From: Lapidilactobacillus wuchangensis
GTDB lineage: Bacteria; Bacillota; Bacilli; Lactobacillales; Lactobacillaceae
Reading direction: 5' to 3'
Assembly (NCBI RefSeq): GCF_003946645.1
Contig: NZ_RHOU01000006.1
Span: forward strand, 1 to 64,000
Length of the DNA: 64,000 nt
Shown here: positions 8,415 to 17,522 of the stretch, one piece after another
Position numbering within the stretch: the stretch's first letter is position 1
Layout: every line of letters starts with the position of its first letter
Notes under the pieces: generated by a model
Told to the model about the DNA's origin: nothing
What the model saw: only the letters and a program-made list of their open reading frames with translations
The model's database searches: none
Translations under genes and position numbers: made by a program

Positions 8415-9824
8415 ATGATTGATTGGTTAAATGAAGCCAAGAAATACCAAAATGATTTATTCCGTGATTTAGAAATGATTTTAACGATTCCTAGTGTTCG
8501 TGATACTGAGCATGCGACTAAGGAATTTCCGCTAGGACCTGGTCCCGCTGAAGCCCTAACAACCATGTTAGATTTAGCTGAACGTGATGGTTTTACCACG
8601 AAAAATGTTGAAAACGTGGCTGGCCGCATTGAATATGGTGATGGTCCAGAAACATTAGGCGTCTTTGGTCATTTAGATGTGGTTCCTGCTGGTGATGGCT
8701 GGCAAACCGATCCTTTTAAGCCAGTCATTAAAGACGGCAAACTTTACGCCCGGGGCAGCGCTGATGACAAAGGACCAGCACTGGCTGCTTATTACGCCCT
8801 GAAAATTCTTAAAGATTTGAATTTGCCCGTTAATAAAAAAATTCATTATATTCTTGGCACTGATGAAGAAAGTGAATGGTATGGCATCAATCGTTATTTA
8901 GCTGTTGAACCGACACCTGACTTTGGTTTTTCACCTGATGCTGAATTTCCGATTATTAATGGTGAAAAAGGGATTGCTTCATTTAAGGTCACTTTTAAGG
9001 CTGGACCAGCAATCACTGGGGCTTTACAATTACGCAGTTTCGACAGCGGCATTCGTGAAAATATGGTGCCTCAAAATGCCCAAGCAGTGCTAGTTGGTCA
9101 TGATTTGGATGATTTAAGCGCACAATTCACTGATTTTGCTGCGGAAAACGAACTGATCGGCGACGCGCAATTAGAAGATCGTGGACTAATTCTTTCCTTA
9201 ACTGGTAAAGGCGCTCATGCTTTGGAACCTGATGCTGGTGTTAATGCTGGCACTTATTTGGCAACTTTCTTGAATCAATTACCATTAGATGAGGCTGGTC
9301 AGCAATACGTCCGCGCAATTGCTCAAGTAATGCAACTGGACTCACGTGGTCACAAATTAGGCGTTGCTTACCAGGATCAATTAATGGGTGACTTGACAGC
9401 TAGTCCTGATATTTTCAACTATCAAGCTGGTGAGAATAACAGCGTCATCATTAACATTCGCTATCCTCAAGGCACCACCGCGGAAACAATCAATCAACAA
9501 ATTAACACGACCATGGCTAAGTTCGGTGACAATATTGCTAGCGAAATTTTCGGTCATGCTCAAACACCTCATTACGTACCCGCCAACGATCCGCTGGTTC
9601 AAACTTTGTTGGCTGTTTACGAACGTCAAACTGGCCTGAAAGGTCAAGAACAAATTATCGGCGGTGGGACTTACGGTCGGCTTCTTAAACGCGGTGTAGC
9701 CTTCGGTGCCCAATTCCCAGGCCAACCTAATGTCATGCATCAAGCTAATGAATATATGCCAGTTGCCGATATTCTGAAAGCCACTGCCATTTATGCTGAA
9801 GCGCTGTATGAATTGACTAAATAA
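8415..9824 (+). CDS. pepV: Dipeptidase PepV (M20 family)
   Basis: 469 residues, typical PepV length. Zinc-ligand blocks are FGHLDVVPAGDGW (His, then the catalytic Asp), GSADDKGPALAAYYALK (bridging Asp) and GTDEESEWYGI (catalytic Glu pair). A C-terminal IGGGTYGR and an MHQANEY block provide the distal metal ligand. It hydrolyses a broad range of dipeptides in the cytoplasm, the last step of peptide use in lactic acid bacteria. GAGG lies before the ATG at 8415. It is a single gene, and the first composite repeat begins about 25 bases after its stop codon. Confidence 0.95.
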   Translation: MIDWLNEAKKYQNDLFRDLEMILTIPSVRDTEHATKEFPLGPGPAEALTTMLDLAERDGFTTKNVENVAGRIEYGDGPETLGVFGHLDVVPAGDGWQTDPFKPVIKDGKLYARGSADDKGPALAAYYALKILKDLNLPVNKKIHYILGTDEESEWYGINRYLAVEPTPDFGFSPDAEFPIINGEKGIASFKVTFKAGPAITGALQLRSFDSGIRENMVPQNAQAVLVGHDLDDLSAQFTDFAAENELIGDAQLEDRGLILSLTGKGAHALEPDAGVNAGTYLATFLNQLPLDEAGQQYVRAIAQVMQLDSRGHKLGVAYQDQLMGDLTASPDIFNYQAGENNSVIINIRYPQGTTAETINQQINTTMAKFGDNIASEIFGHAQTPHYVPANDPLVQTLLAVYERQTGLKGQEQIIGGGTYGRLLKRGVAFGAQFPGQPNVMHQANEYMPVADILKATAIYAEALYELTK

Positions 9825-9847
9825 ATTCTGCAAAAACCGATAAATAT

Positions 9848-10512
9848 GATGAGACAGAATTGGTTCTGACTGCATTCCGGGCTTGCTGGTTGTGGAACGC
9901 TGCCGGCATCGATTGATGCCAATTTTTCAAATTGTCATCAATACGAGCCTTTGTCTAACCGCTGAAGCGGCAAGACAAATTTGGCGGCTGACAACCACGC
10001 CCTCCATTTCGTCTGGAATTGAGTTAGTGCATTTCATCATTGTTAGTGCTTAAGACACTTCTAGTGGAACTGAATCAACTATTGTTATTTTAACTAAAGA
10101 GTAGTAGCGAAAAAGCCCGTTTGACATTCCTCTGGTTTTAAATCCAGAAAACTTGTCAAACGGGCTTTATTAGTTTATTTCAATCTGTTTTTTCAAATAG
10201 TGGTAATCAGTTTTGTTAGTTTCATCCGGTGGTTGCTGGGCGATTGGCGTCAGCTGTGAAATTATTCTTAGCGATTTATCGCTTAGAATAAGCCTCGAAT
10301 TTGAAACAATTTGGTTTGTAATTGGTTCAAATCGATGGCCACAGCGTTCCACGCCTTCTAAATCGCCCAGCGACCACCGCCCAAATTGGGGTAGTCTTGG
10401 TACTATTCTTTATTAACATTCTAAGGTATCAACAAAAGTACCACCAAGCAGTCGCAACTTTCCACAACCAACCGGCCGGAACGGAGTTGTCCTCAATTCT
10501 GTTCGAAATCAG
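9848..10512 (+). repeat. Structured mosaic repeat locus 1 (composite, forward)
   Basis: A non-coding composite between the convergent pepV and ASCH genes. The forward A core (about 9853-10030) has closing helix TGGTTGT/ACAACCA and two hairpins, ATTGATG...CATCAAT and TTGTCT-CCGC/GCGG-AGACAA. A terminator-like hairpin follows at 10110-10169. A second, inverted core (10229-10378) is enclosed by an 18-bp arm GGTGGTTGCTGGGCGATT (10229-10246) pairing with 10361-10378 with one G-U pair; its closing helix is GGCGT/ACGCC. A degraded B end (about 10452-10512, with GGAACGGAGTTGTCC) follows. No coding potential is seen. Confidence 0.85.
10110..10169. terminator. Bidirectional terminator-like hairpin inside repeat locus 1
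   Basis: AAAAGCCCGTTTGACA pairs with TGTCAAACGGGCTTT around a second inner stem (CTGG/CCAG). It can end transcription of pepV from the left and of the ASCH gene from the right. Closely related hairpins sit in loci 2, 5 and 11. Confidence 0.75.
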
Positions 10513-10523
10513 TTTGAGTGGCA

Positions 10524-11000
10524 TCAATTCTGTGCCAGTTCAACTGATCCGGGAACCACTTTGAACAACTCACAGACGACCAGATCATGTTCGTTAAATT
10601 GATAACGTGCCGCCGCGGATTCGTGGCTGAAGAATTGCCAGTGCACTTCCCGCCAATAATCAAGGCTGAGATCACCCTCACCTTCAGCCGCCGCATGTTG
10701 GGCGGTCACATCAGCAAACGGGACCACATCGATTTTCGTTGTTTGGATAATACAACGGGGCTGTTGACCACCGTCAAGAATGATACTGTAATCGCCAACT
10801 TTAGGTAGCGGCTCATTGGTCCAGCGATACAATTGATATAATGAAGCCGTGCCGACTTTTTTGCCAGCCAAAACTAAAGCCAGCAGTTCATCGGCCTGTT
10901 TAGGACTATTACCAAATGACCAGGCTTGAAACTGATCACTTAATTCGGGATTTTTTTCTTGAAAACGGCGCCAATATTCAGCCGCAGATAAATGAACCAT
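10524..11000 (-). CDS. ASCH domain protein
   Basis: About 158 residues with an ASCH (PUA-like) fold: SAAEYWRRF at the N-terminus, a FGNSPKQADELLALVLAGKKVGTAS segment with GKK-T/S typical of ASCH proteins, PLPKVGDYSIILDG, and a C-terminal WREVHWQFF block. ASCH proteins are thought to bind RNA or nucleic-acid bases; some are amidohydrolases on modified cytidines. I use the ATG at 11000, eight to nine bases after GAGGA; the in-frame GTG at 11009 touches the Shine-Dalgarno itself. It ends about 12 bases from the degraded end of repeat locus 1. Confidence 0.82.
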   Translation of the reverse strand: MVHLSAAEYWRRFQEKNPELSDQFQAWSFGNSPKQADELLALVLAGKKVGTASLYQLYRWTNEPLPKVGDYSIILDGGQQPRCIIQTTKIDVVPFADVTAQHAAAEGEGDLSLDYWREVHWQFFSHESAAARYQFNEHDLVVCELFKVVPGSVELAQN

Positions 11001-11218
11001 GACGATCACTCCTCATCAATCAGTTTAATAGATTCTGTCAAAAAAGACAATCCAAACCGTGGCTCGACTAGACGGGCAATTAAAATCCCCTTGATTTTCT
11101 GGCCACGATGCCAATTGAAAGATGACATTCTAATGACAGTTTATCGGTTTCTAACCATTTAACAGTAAAAATGTTATATAATTTCAAAGAGTAACTATTA
11201 AAAAAGGTGGCGCTCCTC

Positions 11219-14002
11219 TTGAATAAGCCTCAAAATTGGTGGCAAGCATTTCTGAAAAACTTGCAACAGTTGGGCCAACGACTGGCAACCTTCTTCCAGA
11301 ACCTTGGTCGTCGACTAACGCGTAACCGCGGGCAAGCTCAAACGAAAACCACATGGCAATTTAAAGTCAATGTGTTTATCCAAACCATTCGTTCCTTGTT
11401 TATTTATATCTTCTCAGCGTTACTAGTTGTTGGCGCTTTAGCATTCGGCTTACTATTGGGTTATTTCGGTGGCATTATGAGCCACGAATCAATTCCATCT
11501 TATGCCAGCATGAAACGACAAATTGAAAACGTCAATCAATCTTCCAGTCTTTATTTTGCTCAGAAGGTCAAGTTGGCCGATGTTAAAAGTGACTTAATTC
11601 GGACGAAAACTTCTTACGATGATATGTCACCCTACTTGATCAAAGCCGTGATTGCCACGGAAGACGATGACTTTTATGAGCATCGTGGCGTGGTGCCCAA
11701 GTCGCTGATCCGGGCCGTATTATCTGATGTAACGGGCATGGGCGCCCAAACTGGTGGCTCTACTTTAACGCAGCAATTAGTTAAAATGCAATTATTATCT
11801 TCAGAAACAACCTGGCGTCGTAAGGCCACTGAAGTCATGTTGGCATTACGAATCGACAAATACTTTTCGAAGCAACAAATTATTGAATCTTATCTGAACG
11901 TGGCAACGTTAGGCCGCAATAATGCTGGTCAAAACATTGCTGGGGTTGAAACGGCAGCCCAAGGATTGTTCGGCACCACTGCTAAGAATTTAACTTTGCC
12001 TCAGGCGGCTTTTATTGCTGGCCTGCCCCAAAGCCCTTCGATTTATACCCCTTATCAACAAGATGGTACTGTCAAAAAAGATTTGACTTACAGCATGAAA
12101 CGTAAAGATGTGGTCCTCTTCCGGATGTATCGCCACGGCGACATTACCAAGAAGCAGTATAACGAAGCCAAGAAAGTTGATTTGCGGGCGCAATTTCAGG
12201 CGCCAACGACGGCTAGCAGTTCCACAACTGAAGGCTATATGTATAACTTGTTGTTAACGCAAGCCCGTAGTATTTTAATTGACCAATTGATCGAACAAAA
12301 CGGCCGTAAAGTGGCGACAGTTAAGAAAGATGCCAAACTTTATGCCCAGTATTATGATCAAGCTGATGAATTACTGAAACAAAAAGGTTATCGAATTGAC
12401 AGCACGATCAACAAGAAATTATATGATGAATTACAAGACGTCACGGCAACTCAAGGCACAACTTTCGGCGAAGATTACACCGAAACGGCTTTCGATGATA
12501 ATCTCAATAAGAATGTCACCATTACTGAAAAAGCTCAAACAGGTAGTGTCTTGTTAGATAACGAAACTGGTGCGGTCTTAGCGTTCGTTGGTGGTCGTGA
12601 TTTCAACGATAATCAAATCAATCACGCCTTTGACACCCAACGTTCGCCTGGTTCTTCGATCAAACCACTGATTGCCTATGGACCTGCTGTGGAAAACAAG
12701 GTGATCAATAGTCAGACGATGATTGCTGACTTTGCCCATAACTTCAACGGTTACAAACCAACCGACTATAACAAGTCGATTGAAAACCGGTTTGTGCCAG
12801 CAACTGAAGCCCTGGCTTGGTCCTATAATTTGCCAGCAGTTAACCTTTACAATCATTTGAAGAATGAAACCAAGGTTGACGTCAGCACTTACATGAGCAA
12901 AATGGGTATTAACTTAACTAGCAATGAGTACTCACAATTAGGGATTGCCCTTGGTGGGACTGATAAAGGGATTAGCGTCGAGCAAAATGCCAGTGCCTTT
13001 ACAACTTTCGCCAATGGTGGCAACCATGTTAATCCTTATGTCATTGCCAAAATCACCGCCCCCAATGGCAGCGTGATTTACCGGCATAAGACTAAAAAGA
13101 CCAAAGTTTTCAGTAAATCAACGGCCTACATCATGCAACAAATGATGAAGAGCGTCATTTCCACTGGTACTGGGACGCAACTTGCTTGGCAATTGAATTT
13201 CAATACCAGCAATGTTTATGGTAAAACTGGGACCTCAAATGATTACCGCGATATTTGGTTTGTTGGTTCCACTCCCGGCGTTACTTTAGCTACTTGGATG
13301 GGTTACGATAACTTCTATGGTAACTCCCACAACTTAACCAGTGCCTCCAGTAATACCAATATGAGTTACTGGGCGAAAATGGCCAATGCCTTATACCAGA
13401 CCCAACCTGATCTTTTCAAGTTGGAACAAACACCGGCGAAACCGACTGGCGCTGAACAGCATCAAGTGCTAGCTAGTACTGGTACTGAAGCTGGTAGCAT
13501 CACTTATGGCAGTAGCAAGATCAATTTAACTGGCGCTAAAACTAACGCCTGGTTTAATGATGGCGCCACCCCAGCTAAAGCTTCGGCTAATTTCGCCATT
13601 GGTGGTACTGAAGAGAATTACAAACTATTCTGGGATCATTATCAAGGTAAGAGCAATGACTACGGTGTGGTCCAAAATGTCGACGACAATGGTGATGTCA
13701 TCAAACGAACCACAACAACGACTGATACCACTAGCGATAATAACAACACAACCAGCGAAGCGACCACTAATAAGGATGTTAATAATTCCAGTGGTCAAAA
13801 TACCGACAGTGCGAATAATGCTACGGATAGTAATACGACGACTGGTGGCACTGGTAGTAATCCTGATACTGGCACTGAAGATACCACGAATCAAGGTAAC
13901 GAAAATACAGGCAACACCACCGATACGACTACTGATCAAGGCAATACTGGCACTGGCAACACCACTGATCAAACCACTAATAATCAAGCAGCCACAAATT
14001 AA
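11219..14002 (+). CDS. Class A penicillin-binding protein (PBP1A-like)
   Basis: About 927 residues. A basic cytoplasmic N-terminus and one membrane helix (LFIYIFSALLVVGALAFGLLL) precede a GT51 glycosyltransferase domain with ATEDDDFYEHRGV and GGSTLTQQLVK. The transpeptidase domain follows with SPGSSIKP (catalytic Ser), SYN and KTGTSNDYRD. It polymerises and cross-links peptidoglycan outside the membrane. The final ~120 residues are an extracellular Asn/Thr/Gly/Asp-rich linker-like tail. AAAGGTGG precedes TTG 11219 by about eight bases; the GTG at 11207 overlaps that ribosome binding site, so TTG is preferred. A TATAAT at 11177-11182 is a likely -10 box. Confidence 0.93.
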   Translation: MNKPQNWWQAFLKNLQQLGQRLATFFQNLGRRLTRNRGQAQTKTTWQFKVNVFIQTIRSLFIYIFSALLVVGALAFGLLLGYFGGIMSHESIPSYASMKRQIENVNQSSSLYFAQKVKLADVKSDLIRTKTSYDDMSPYLIKAVIATEDDDFYEHRGVVPKSLIRAVLSDVTGMGAQTGGSTLTQQLVKMQLLSSETTWRRKATEVMLALRIDKYFSKQQIIESYLNVATLGRNNAGQNIAGVETAAQGLFGTTAKNLTLPQAAFIAGLPQSPSIYTPYQQDGTVKKDLTYSMKRKDVVLFRMYRHGDITKKQYNEAKKVDLRAQFQAPTTASSSTTEGYMYNLLLTQARSILIDQLIEQNGRKVATVKKDAKLYAQYYDQADELLKQKGYRIDSTINKKLYDELQDVTATQGTTFGEDYTETAFDDNLNKNVTITEKAQTGSVLLDNETGAVLAFVGGRDFNDNQINHAFDTQRSPGSSIKPLIAYGPAVENKVINSQTMIADFAHNFNGYKPTDYNKSIENRFVPATEALAWSYNLPAVNLYNHLKNETKVDVSTYMSKMGINLTSNEYSQLGIALGGTDKGISVEQNASAFTTFANGGNHVNPYVIAKITAPNGSVIYRHKTKKTKVFSKSTAYIMQQMMKSVISTGTGTQLAWQLNFNTSNVYGKTGTSNDYRDIWFVGSTPGVTLATWMGYDNFYGNSHNLTSASSNTNMSYWAKMANALYQTQPDLFKLEQTPAKPTGAEQHQVLASTGTEAGSITYGSSKINLTGAKTNAWFNDGATPAKASANFAIGGTEENYKLFWDHYQGKSNDYGVVQNVDDNGDVIKRTTTTTDTTSDNNNTTSEATTNKDVNNSSGQNTDSANNATDSNTTTGGTGSNPDTGTEDTTNQGNENTGNTTDTTTDQGNTGTGNTTDQTTNNQAATN

Positions 14003-14014
14003 CCAAGGTCAAAC

Positions 14015-14062
14015 AAAAAAGCTTCAGTCGCAATCAAATGATTGCTGGCTGAAGCTTTTTTA
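14015..14062. terminator. Bidirectional terminator between pbp1A and ccpA
   Basis: AAAAAAGCTTCAG with GCAATCA forms a stem with TGATTGC and CTGAAGCTTTTTT. A and T runs on both sides suit the two convergent genes. Confidence 0.9.
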
Positions 14063-14068
14063 CAAGGC

Positions 14069-15070
14069 TTATTTAGTTGAATTACGAGTAATAATACTGT
14101 GTGGTAATAAAACTGTCTTTTGTTCGATTTCTTCTTTGTTCATCATCTTGGTCAACAGACGCATAGCAACGGCACCAATATCATAAAGAGGTTGCGCAAT
14201 CGAAGTTAACTTAGGCCGAACAATTTCGGTTAACATCGTGTTGTTGCTAGTAATAATTTCAAAGTCTTCCGGAATCCGCACATGAGAATCATTGGCACCA
14301 TTTAAGAAACCAACGGCTAATTCATCATCAGTAATGACTGCTGCAGTCGCACCAGAACGTTTAACCGCGTCCCAAATTGCCTCACCAGCACGATAACTAT
14401 ATTCAGTTTCAAAAACCAAACTTTCATCATAAGGAATTTTGGCATCAGCCAAAGCTTCTTGGTAACCCTTCAAGCGGAATTGACCATTGATTGGATCATC
14501 TAAGGCGCCAGTGACAAAGGCAACATGTTCGTTACCAGTTGAAATTAAGCGTTGCGTTGCCTCACGAATGGCAGCCACATAGTCAATATTGACACTACCT
14601 AATTTGTTTTGTGGATCAACTGTCCCGGACAAAACAACTGGTGTCTTGCTCCGTTCCAATTCCTTACGCGTTGAATCTTGTAAGTTTTGGCCCATGAAAA
14701 TCAAACCATCAACTTGTTTAGCTAAAATACTTTCCAAAACTGTATTTACTTTACCCTTAGCAGCGTCAGCACTAGCTAAAATAATATTGTATTTATACAT
14801 TGTTGCCACATCATCGATACCACGTGCTAACGAAGCATAGAAAATGTTCGTCAAGTCAGGGATCAAAACCCCAACAGTAGTGGTCCGATGACTAGCTAAG
14901 CCACGAGCTACGGCATTTGGCCGATAATCTAATTTTTCAATCACTTTTAAAACTTTTTCCCGAGTATCAGGACGAACGTTAGGGTTGCCGTTTACAACCC
15001 GCGAAACAGTTGCCATGGAGACATTTGCTTCACGTGCCACATCATAAATCGTAATCGTTTGTTTTTCCAT
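14069..15070 (-). CDS. ccpA: Catabolite control protein A
   Basis: 333 residues, LacI/GalR family. The N-terminal helix-turn-helix is TIYDVAREANVSMATVSRVV, with hinge helix RPNAVARGLAS; a periplasmic-binding-like effector/HPr-Ser-P domain follows (VGVLIPDLTN onward). CcpA with HPr-Ser46-P binds cre sites to repress or activate carbon genes when sugar is abundant. The divergent ccpA-pepQ pair is the classic arrangement in lactobacilli. The shared upstream region holds two cre-like sites, pointing to autoregulation and control of pepQ. Confidence 0.96.
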   Translation of the reverse strand: MEKQTITIYDVAREANVSMATVSRVVNGNPNVRPDTREKVLKVIEKLDYRPNAVARGLASHRTTTVGVLIPDLTNIFYASLARGIDDVATMYKYNIILASADAAKGKVNTVLESILAKQVDGLIFMGQNLQDSTRKELERSKTPVVLSGTVDPQNKLGSVNIDYVAAIREATQRLISTGNEHVAFVTGALDDPINGQFRLKGYQEALADAKIPYDESLVFETEYSYRAGEAIWDAVKRSGATAAVITDDELAVGFLNGANDSHVRIPEDFEIITSNNTMLTEIVRPKLTSIAQPLYDIGAVAMRLLTKMMNKEEIEQKTVLLPHSIITRNSTK

Positions 15071-15132
15071 TTAAAGTATCTCCCTGTCATTTTCATATTT
15101 CCAGTTTTCACTTTAGCACTAGCCTAGTGGAA

Positions 15133-15177
15133 ATGCAAGCGTTTTTACATAAATGTAATGAAAATGAATCGTTTTCA
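15133..15177. promoter_or_regulatory. Two cre-like CcpA operators between ccpA and pepQ
   Basis: Site 1 (15133-15147), ATGCAAGCGTTTTTA, matches the WTGNAANCGNWNNCW consensus with one mismatch. Site 2 (15159-15177) has arms TGAAAA and TTTTCA around an ATCG-containing centre and reads TGAAAACGATTCA on the minus strand. They lie upstream of both divergent genes. Binding is inferred from the consensus. Confidence 0.65.
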
Positions 15178-15224
15178 CTCCATCCGCTTTCAAATTTCTT
15201 TTTCATTTGTGCTGTGATCAATTA

Positions 15225-15233
15225 TGTTATACT
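15225..15233 (+). promoter_or_regulatory. Extended -10 of pepQ promoter
   Basis: TGTTATACT gives an extended -10 element (TGnTATACT) about 35 bases before the pepQ start. The -35 region is poor, which fits an extended -10 promoter downstream of the cre-like sites. Confidence 0.55.
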
Positions 15234-15268
15234 AGCATTATCAGTACAGTATGAAAGGAAGCCCTATC

Positions 15269-16378
15269 ATGACTATGACAAAACTTGAGTCACTGCAACA
15301 ATGGATCCAAGAACAACAGCTAGATTTGGTTTATATTAGTGATCCCGGCAGCGTTGCCTACTTCACCAATTTCATTTCTGATCCCCACGAGCGAATCCTC
15401 GGTTTATTTGTTTTCGCTGATGCCGCACCTTTCCTATTTGCGCCTGAATTAGAGGTCAATTCCGCTAAGAAGGCCGGTTGGGATGGCGATGTTTATGGTT
15501 ATCTTGATCATGAAAAGCCATTTGCCTTGATTGCTGAACACATTAAGGCACGCACTAGCCACTTCAAAAACTGGGGCCTTGAAAAGGATAGCCTTTCGGT
15601 GCAACATTATGACGCGGTGCGCCAAGAATTTCCTAACGCTGAATTTCCGGGTAATGTTTCTCGCTTTGTTGAACATCTCAAACTTTTCAAAACGCCTGAA
15701 GAAATCAAAATTATGGAAGAAGCCGGCGAAGAAGCTGACCTCGCCTTTTCAATTGGTTTCAATGCCATTCAAGCCGGCCGCACTGAAGAAGAAGTTGTCG
15801 CCGAAATCGAATATGGTTTAATGAAACAAGGCATTATGAAAATGAGCTTCGACACCATCGTGCAAGCCGGTGCCAACGCTGCGAATCCTCACGGTGGCCC
15901 CGAAAAGAATCCGATCAATCCTGGAGAACTCGTTTTATTTGACCTTGGTACTGATCACTTAGGTTACATGAGTGATGCTAGTCGGACGATTGCTTTTGGT
16001 AAATTAAGCGATAAGCAACGCGAAATTTATGATGTCTGTCTTGAAGCCCAACTAACTGCTCAAGACGCAGTGAAACCTGGGTTAACTGCCGCTGAATTAG
16101 ATAAAATTGCTCGCGATATTATTGATAAGGCTGGTTATGGCAAGTACTTCATTCACCGGTTAGGTCATGGGATCGGTACTTCCACTCATGAATTTCCATC
16201 AATCATGGCTGGCAATGATTTAGTCTTGCAACCGGGTATGTGTTTCTCAATTGAACCTGGTATTTACATTCCTGGTTTTGCTGGTGTTCGAATTGAAGAC
16301 TGTGTTCATGTTACTGAAAATGGTAGTGAGGCTTTCACTCATACCTCTAAAGAGTTGAACCACATTCCTGTTCATTAG
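15269..16378 (+). CDS. pepQ: Xaa-Pro dipeptidase PepQ (prolidase, M24 family)
   Basis: 369 residues. The N-terminal creatinase-like domain begins MTMTKLESLQQWIQEQ; the C-terminal pita-bread domain carries the dinuclear metal ligands in LVLFDLGTDHLGYMSDASRT (two Asp), HRLGHGIG (His), FSIEPGIY (Glu) and GVRIEDCVHV (Glu). It cleaves Xaa-Pro dipeptides in the cytoplasm. The ATG at 15269 follows AAAGGA by nine bases; a longer frame starting at 15251 overlaps the Shine-Dalgarno. It is divergent from ccpA, and repeat locus 2 follows its stop codon by about 45 bases. Confidence 0.95.
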   Translation: MTMTKLESLQQWIQEQQLDLVYISDPGSVAYFTNFISDPHERILGLFVFADAAPFLFAPELEVNSAKKAGWDGDVYGYLDHEKPFALIAEHIKARTSHFKNWGLEKDSLSVQHYDAVRQEFPNAEFPGNVSRFVEHLKLFKTPEEIKIMEEAGEEADLAFSIGFNAIQAGRTEEEVVAEIEYGLMKQGIMKMSFDTIVQAGANAANPHGGPEKNPINPGELVLFDLGTDHLGYMSDASRTIAFGKLSDKQREIYDVCLEAQLTAQDAVKPGLTAAELDKIARDIIDKAGYGKYFIHRLGHGIGTSTHEFPSIMAGNDLVLQPGMCFSIEPGIYIPGFAGVRIEDCVHVTENGSEAFTHTSKELNHIPVH

Positions 16379-16424
16379 TTTAAAGGCGTAAACCAATTAG
16401 TGGCAAGTCTTCCCCATTGAGAAA

Positions 16425-17099
16425 GATGGTTGCTGGGCGATTTAAATCTAAACTGATTTTAGGCAGAATTGTGAACAACTCCGTTGCGACCGGCGGGTTG
16501 TGGAACGTTGCCGGGATTGATTCGAGCTTATTGCTTTGCAACAATCTCAAATACAACCCTTCTTCTAACCGCTGAAGCGGCAAGAAGAATTTGGCGACTG
16601 ACAACCCGGCGGCCTTCACTTCGTTTTGAGCTAATTTAAATCACTTTAAATTTAGTCGATCTTAAGGCACTACTAGTAAAGCGAGCGGTCAATCGCCCAG
16701 CAACCACCTGAATAAACTAATGGAACTGATCACCACTATTTGAAAAAACAGATTGATGTAAACTAATAAGCCTGTTTGACAAGTTTTCTGGAATTAAAAC
16801 CAGAAACCGTCAAACGGGCTTTTTCGATACTACTCTTTAGTTACAAACACAATTTGAATTTAGTTGATCAGTTTCGCTAGAAATATCTTAAGCACTAACA
16901 ATGATGAAATGTTCCACCTCAACTCCAGACGGAATGGAGGGCGTGGTTGTCAGCCGCCAAATTCTTCTTAGCAATTTATTGCTTAGAAGAAGGCTCGTAT
17001 TTGAAACAATTGTGGTTTTCAATTGGTTCAAATCGATGCCGGCAGCGTTCCACAACCAGCAAGTCCGCAATGCAGTCAGAACCTGTTCTGTTTCAACAC
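16425..17099 (-). repeat. Structured mosaic repeat locus 2 (composite, reverse)
   Basis: It lies between the convergent pepQ and the interrupted gene at 17102. Outer arms GGTTGCTGGGCGATT (16428-16442) and AATCGCCCAGCAACC (16691-16705) are perfectly complementary and enclose a B core (about 16470-16630) with closing helix GGGTTGT/ACAACCC. A terminator-like hairpin follows at 16768-16824, then an A core on the minus strand (about 16918-17099) with closing helix TGGTTGT/ACAACCA, ending in GTTTCAACAC. That A terminus lies only two bases from the stop codon of the next gene. Confidence 0.85.
16768..16824. terminator. Terminator-like hairpin inside repeat locus 2
   Basis: AAGCCTGTTTGAC pairs with GTCAAACGGGCTT (one G-U pair), followed by a T run; an inner TTTCTGG/CCAGAAA stem is conserved with the hairpins of loci 1, 5 and 11. 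Confidence 0.75.
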
Positions 17100-17101
17100 T
17101 A

Positions 17102-17440
17102 TTACTTCAGAAACATATCTCGCAACTGTTCTTGTAATGCACCTGGTAAATAATCATTGGTTTGAAAATGATTGGCAGCTGGTCGATAGGCATAGCCAAT
17201 CAACTGCTGATCATCCTAAAGTCCATATAATTCGGGAAATCCTGGCTGCTGGACTTCCTTTTGAAATTGATCAAACCGTTGCCGCACATCACTTTGCCAA
17301 GCTGCTGAGAATTGGTGTTGTTTGAAATAGTCTTCAATTTGCGTCCACGAGGTCAACTTGGCATTATCATCCAAATTCATTTGGACAAAGGCGCGAACTA
17401 ATAAATCCGTTTCACCTTGATAAGGTCGCACTTCAGTCAT
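17102..17440 (-). pseudogene. Small uncharacterised gene interrupted by an in-frame TAG
   Basis: AGGGGA sits seven bases before the ATG at 17440. The frame codes 74 residues (MTEVRPYQGETDLLVRAF...FPELYGL), then meets TAG at 17216-17218. The same frame stays open for 37 further codons (DDQQLIGYAYRPAANHF ... LRDMFLK) to TAA at 17102-17104. The tail looks like genuine coding sequence, giving a total of about 112 residues. I do not recognise the family. It is either a recent nonsense mutation, a read-through codon, or a sequencing error. The A end of repeat locus 2 abuts the true end of the gene. Confidence 0.7.
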
Positions 17441-17473
17441 CACAATATCCCCTTACTTTTGTTTTTATGTACT

Positions 17474-17507
17474 AAAAAACTTCATTCGCTCTTATCACGA
17501 ATGAAGC
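17474..17507 (-). terminator. Terminator after ytxH-like gene
   Basis: On the minus strand CTTCATTCG pairs with CGAATGAAG across a nine-base loop, followed by TTTTTT. Confidence 0.88.
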
Positions 17508-17522
17508 TCATTAATTTTAGAA

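Noticed and set aside
10213-10416. ORFs of 60-100 codons inside the mosaic repeats (also near 16900, 40577, 45534, 50416 and 60776)
   Set aside because: They arise because the repeat cores are similar in sequence; they have no ribosome binding sites, and the variation keeps base pairing rather than codons.
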